Made by a program: the position numbers and the translations under genes. Below the pieces are notes generated by a model. That model was not told the origin of the DNA and searched no databases. It saw nothing but the letters and a program-made list of their open reading frames with translations. Of a stretch of 64,000 nucleotides of DNA, positions 62,747-64,000 are shown piece by piece. This stretch comes from Owenia fusiformis. Its lineage: Eukaryota; Annelida; Polychaeta; Sabellida; Oweniidae. Each line of letters opens with the position of its first letter. The first letter of the stretch is position 1. The DNA is taken from contig CAIIXF020000005.1 of assembly GCA_903813345.2 (NCBI GenBank), positions 1,114,001 to 1,178,000 on the forward strand, written 5' to 3'.

Positions 62747-63506
62747 TATACTGTTTCTTGAAGGGAGGAACACACAGGCATAAGTCTTGTACTCCTAGAA
62801 ATGTTGATGATGATAAATATATCAGTTGGATATAAAAAATTGGCCCATACTGTCATGCTGCATTGACCCATTATTCTTTATTCAAACCCTTCAAACTTTA
62901 GACATGTTATATACACAGGGTTAAAATGAAAACAAAATCTCAAAAATGCACTTTCCGGTGACTCACATTGCATTACGTGTCAGCTTTCATGAGCAGACCA
63001 TGAACTACAACCATGTCATATGCATTAATCAAGTGATGTCTGATAAAATTATCTTGCTGTAGTGTCAAAGAAACTCTTCAGCTAAATAAGCACAGGTTTT
63101 ACTGAATCAAGATGTTTTTTCTGTGTGGCGGACACTAATGAGAAGGGTTGGAAAGGGGAAAAAACTGTGAATGAATTCCTGGGGAAGATGGATGACTTAT
63201 TGATCAACTTTTGATGTAGAAGTGAATGTAAGAGTGTTTTGGAGATATTGAGTGTCAAAGTACAGCCCATTTTTATGCCCATCCAATATGAGAATTTATT
63301 ATATGTACATGTATTTGTTTGCCAGTGGTGACATTTTGTATGTCAATGCCTTGTCAAGTTTTATTGTATTATAAAAATGGTCCAAAGTGTGAAATAGGTT
63401 TTATAGACCCCTCCCTTATGACGGTCAATAGTTGCACCAATTGGACATTTGAATAATTGTATACTTCTGTGTTTCAGTAACATTAACTGTTCTATACAAC
63501 TCAATA

Positions 63507-64000
63507 ATGAGTTTTGCAACTGCGGGAAAAGGATCTCGCACACCTGGTGCAAAACCTGGATCAGGTGGTACAAAGAAGCCTACTCCAAGTGCAACTGGAA
63601 AATTATCTAATAGATTAAACCCAAAGACAATTGATCCTGTGAGTACAGTTTGTTTTCATAACTTTTAGTCTATTTGTTTTTCAGCATCTTCAAAAAATAA
63701 TACATGTACATGCTTCATTGGACATAATCTCTTCTTTTTGGAAACTAGATAAATGTACTATGAAGTTATTGGAAAAGGTCACATTTTCTCTTTTGAAGTA
63801 TGATAGACCTGGTACGATTGAACAGGGTGGCTCAAAAGTAGGTTTATAGTTATTCAACAATCTGTGTTCTATAAACTGTAACTGTAAACCTACATTTTGG
63901 CCACCCAGTATTGTGCTAATAATTATAAGATTGCATAATTTTCAGTTTGCCAATCCAAAGAAGGCGAAGTCTGCATTTGCTTCTGTATATACCAATGGTG
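63507..64000 (+). CDS. PACRGL: PACRG-like protein, first two coding exons (continues beyond window)
   Basis: Coding exon 63507-63638 (ATG to gatcct|gtgagt, 44 codons; the exon itself starts at 63478 after tgtgtttcag) and exon 63946-64000 onward (after aattttcag). The joined protein is Gly/Ser/Thr/Lys-rich, then SNRLNPKTIDPFANPKKAKS followed by AFASVYTNG. The 'LNPKTI.PF' block and 'SAFAsiYs.GG' are conserved just before the helical repeat domain of PACRGL; PACRG itself shares the fold but not this N-terminus. PACRG-family proteins bind microtubules, mainly in cilia; PACRGL function is less well known. It is transcribed away from ELAPOR, with 3.2 kb between the start codons. Confidence 0.85.

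Noticed and set aside
1-64000. tRNA, rRNA, CRISPR or bacterial operon signals
   Set aside because: None seen; direct repeats here are minisatellites, and gene structure is intron-rich eukaryotic.

Overview
This window is metazoan nuclear DNA. It is AT-rich, has long introns with GT..AG splice sites, and is full of DNA transposons, minisatellites and one young LTR retrotransposon. No bacterial operons, tRNAs, rRNAs or CRISPR arrays were seen. The host genes, a TRIM-type single-exon gene nested in an intron, and the transposon mix (Tc1/mariner relatives, a Gmr1-like Ty3/gypsy element, a Crypton-like recombinase fragment) suggest a marine lophotrochozoan, most likely a bivalve mollusc. The species call is inference.

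Layout. (1) 1-8471: intronic or upstream DNA on the 5' side of an XPC gene, with two minisatellites and a complete 5.4 kb LTR element at 2883-8298 (822-bp LTRs that look identical, tRNA-Pro type primer site, Gag-protease-integrase ORF cut off inside integrase). (2) 8472-26754, + strand: ten exons of the DNA-damage sensor XPC/Rad4, from the start of the transglutaminase-like domain to the stop codon. A 12.6 kb intron splits that domain. It holds an antisense intronless RING/B-box gene (12480-13712), three copies of a segment derived from that gene's 5' end, mariner-type elements, a 3.8 kb composite transposon filled with a polypurine array, and a Crypton-like fragment. (3) 26755-30618: AT-rich convergent 3' flank between XPC and the next gene. 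(4) 30619-60282, - strand: a complete ELAPOR1/2 (EIG121 family) gene. I traced 21 exons; every junction keeps frame and the protein comes to about 1008 residues, close to the vertebrate length. Exon 2 exists as two homologous versions that cannot both be used. The intron before the tail exon holds an 11-copy array of that exon's own splice acceptor, then a tandem repeat carrying transposons inserted exactly between AAA and TTT without target duplication. (5) 60283-64000, + strand: a divergent promoter region with an NRF1-like palindrome, a 750-bp snap-back inverted repeat, and the first two coding exons of PACRGL, which runs off the right edge.

The host genes are unrelated in pathway (nucleotide-excision repair, endolysosomal membrane protein, ciliary/microtubule-associated family). 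ELAPOR and PACRGL may share a divergent promoter. The most notable signals are the mutually exclusive exon pair, the amplified 3' splice site, the AAA|TTT insertions with empty sites in the same window, and the composite transposon whose 5-bp target duplication is proven by a paralogous empty site. All exon boundaries were read by eye from splice consensus, phase and family similarity; no alignment was run.
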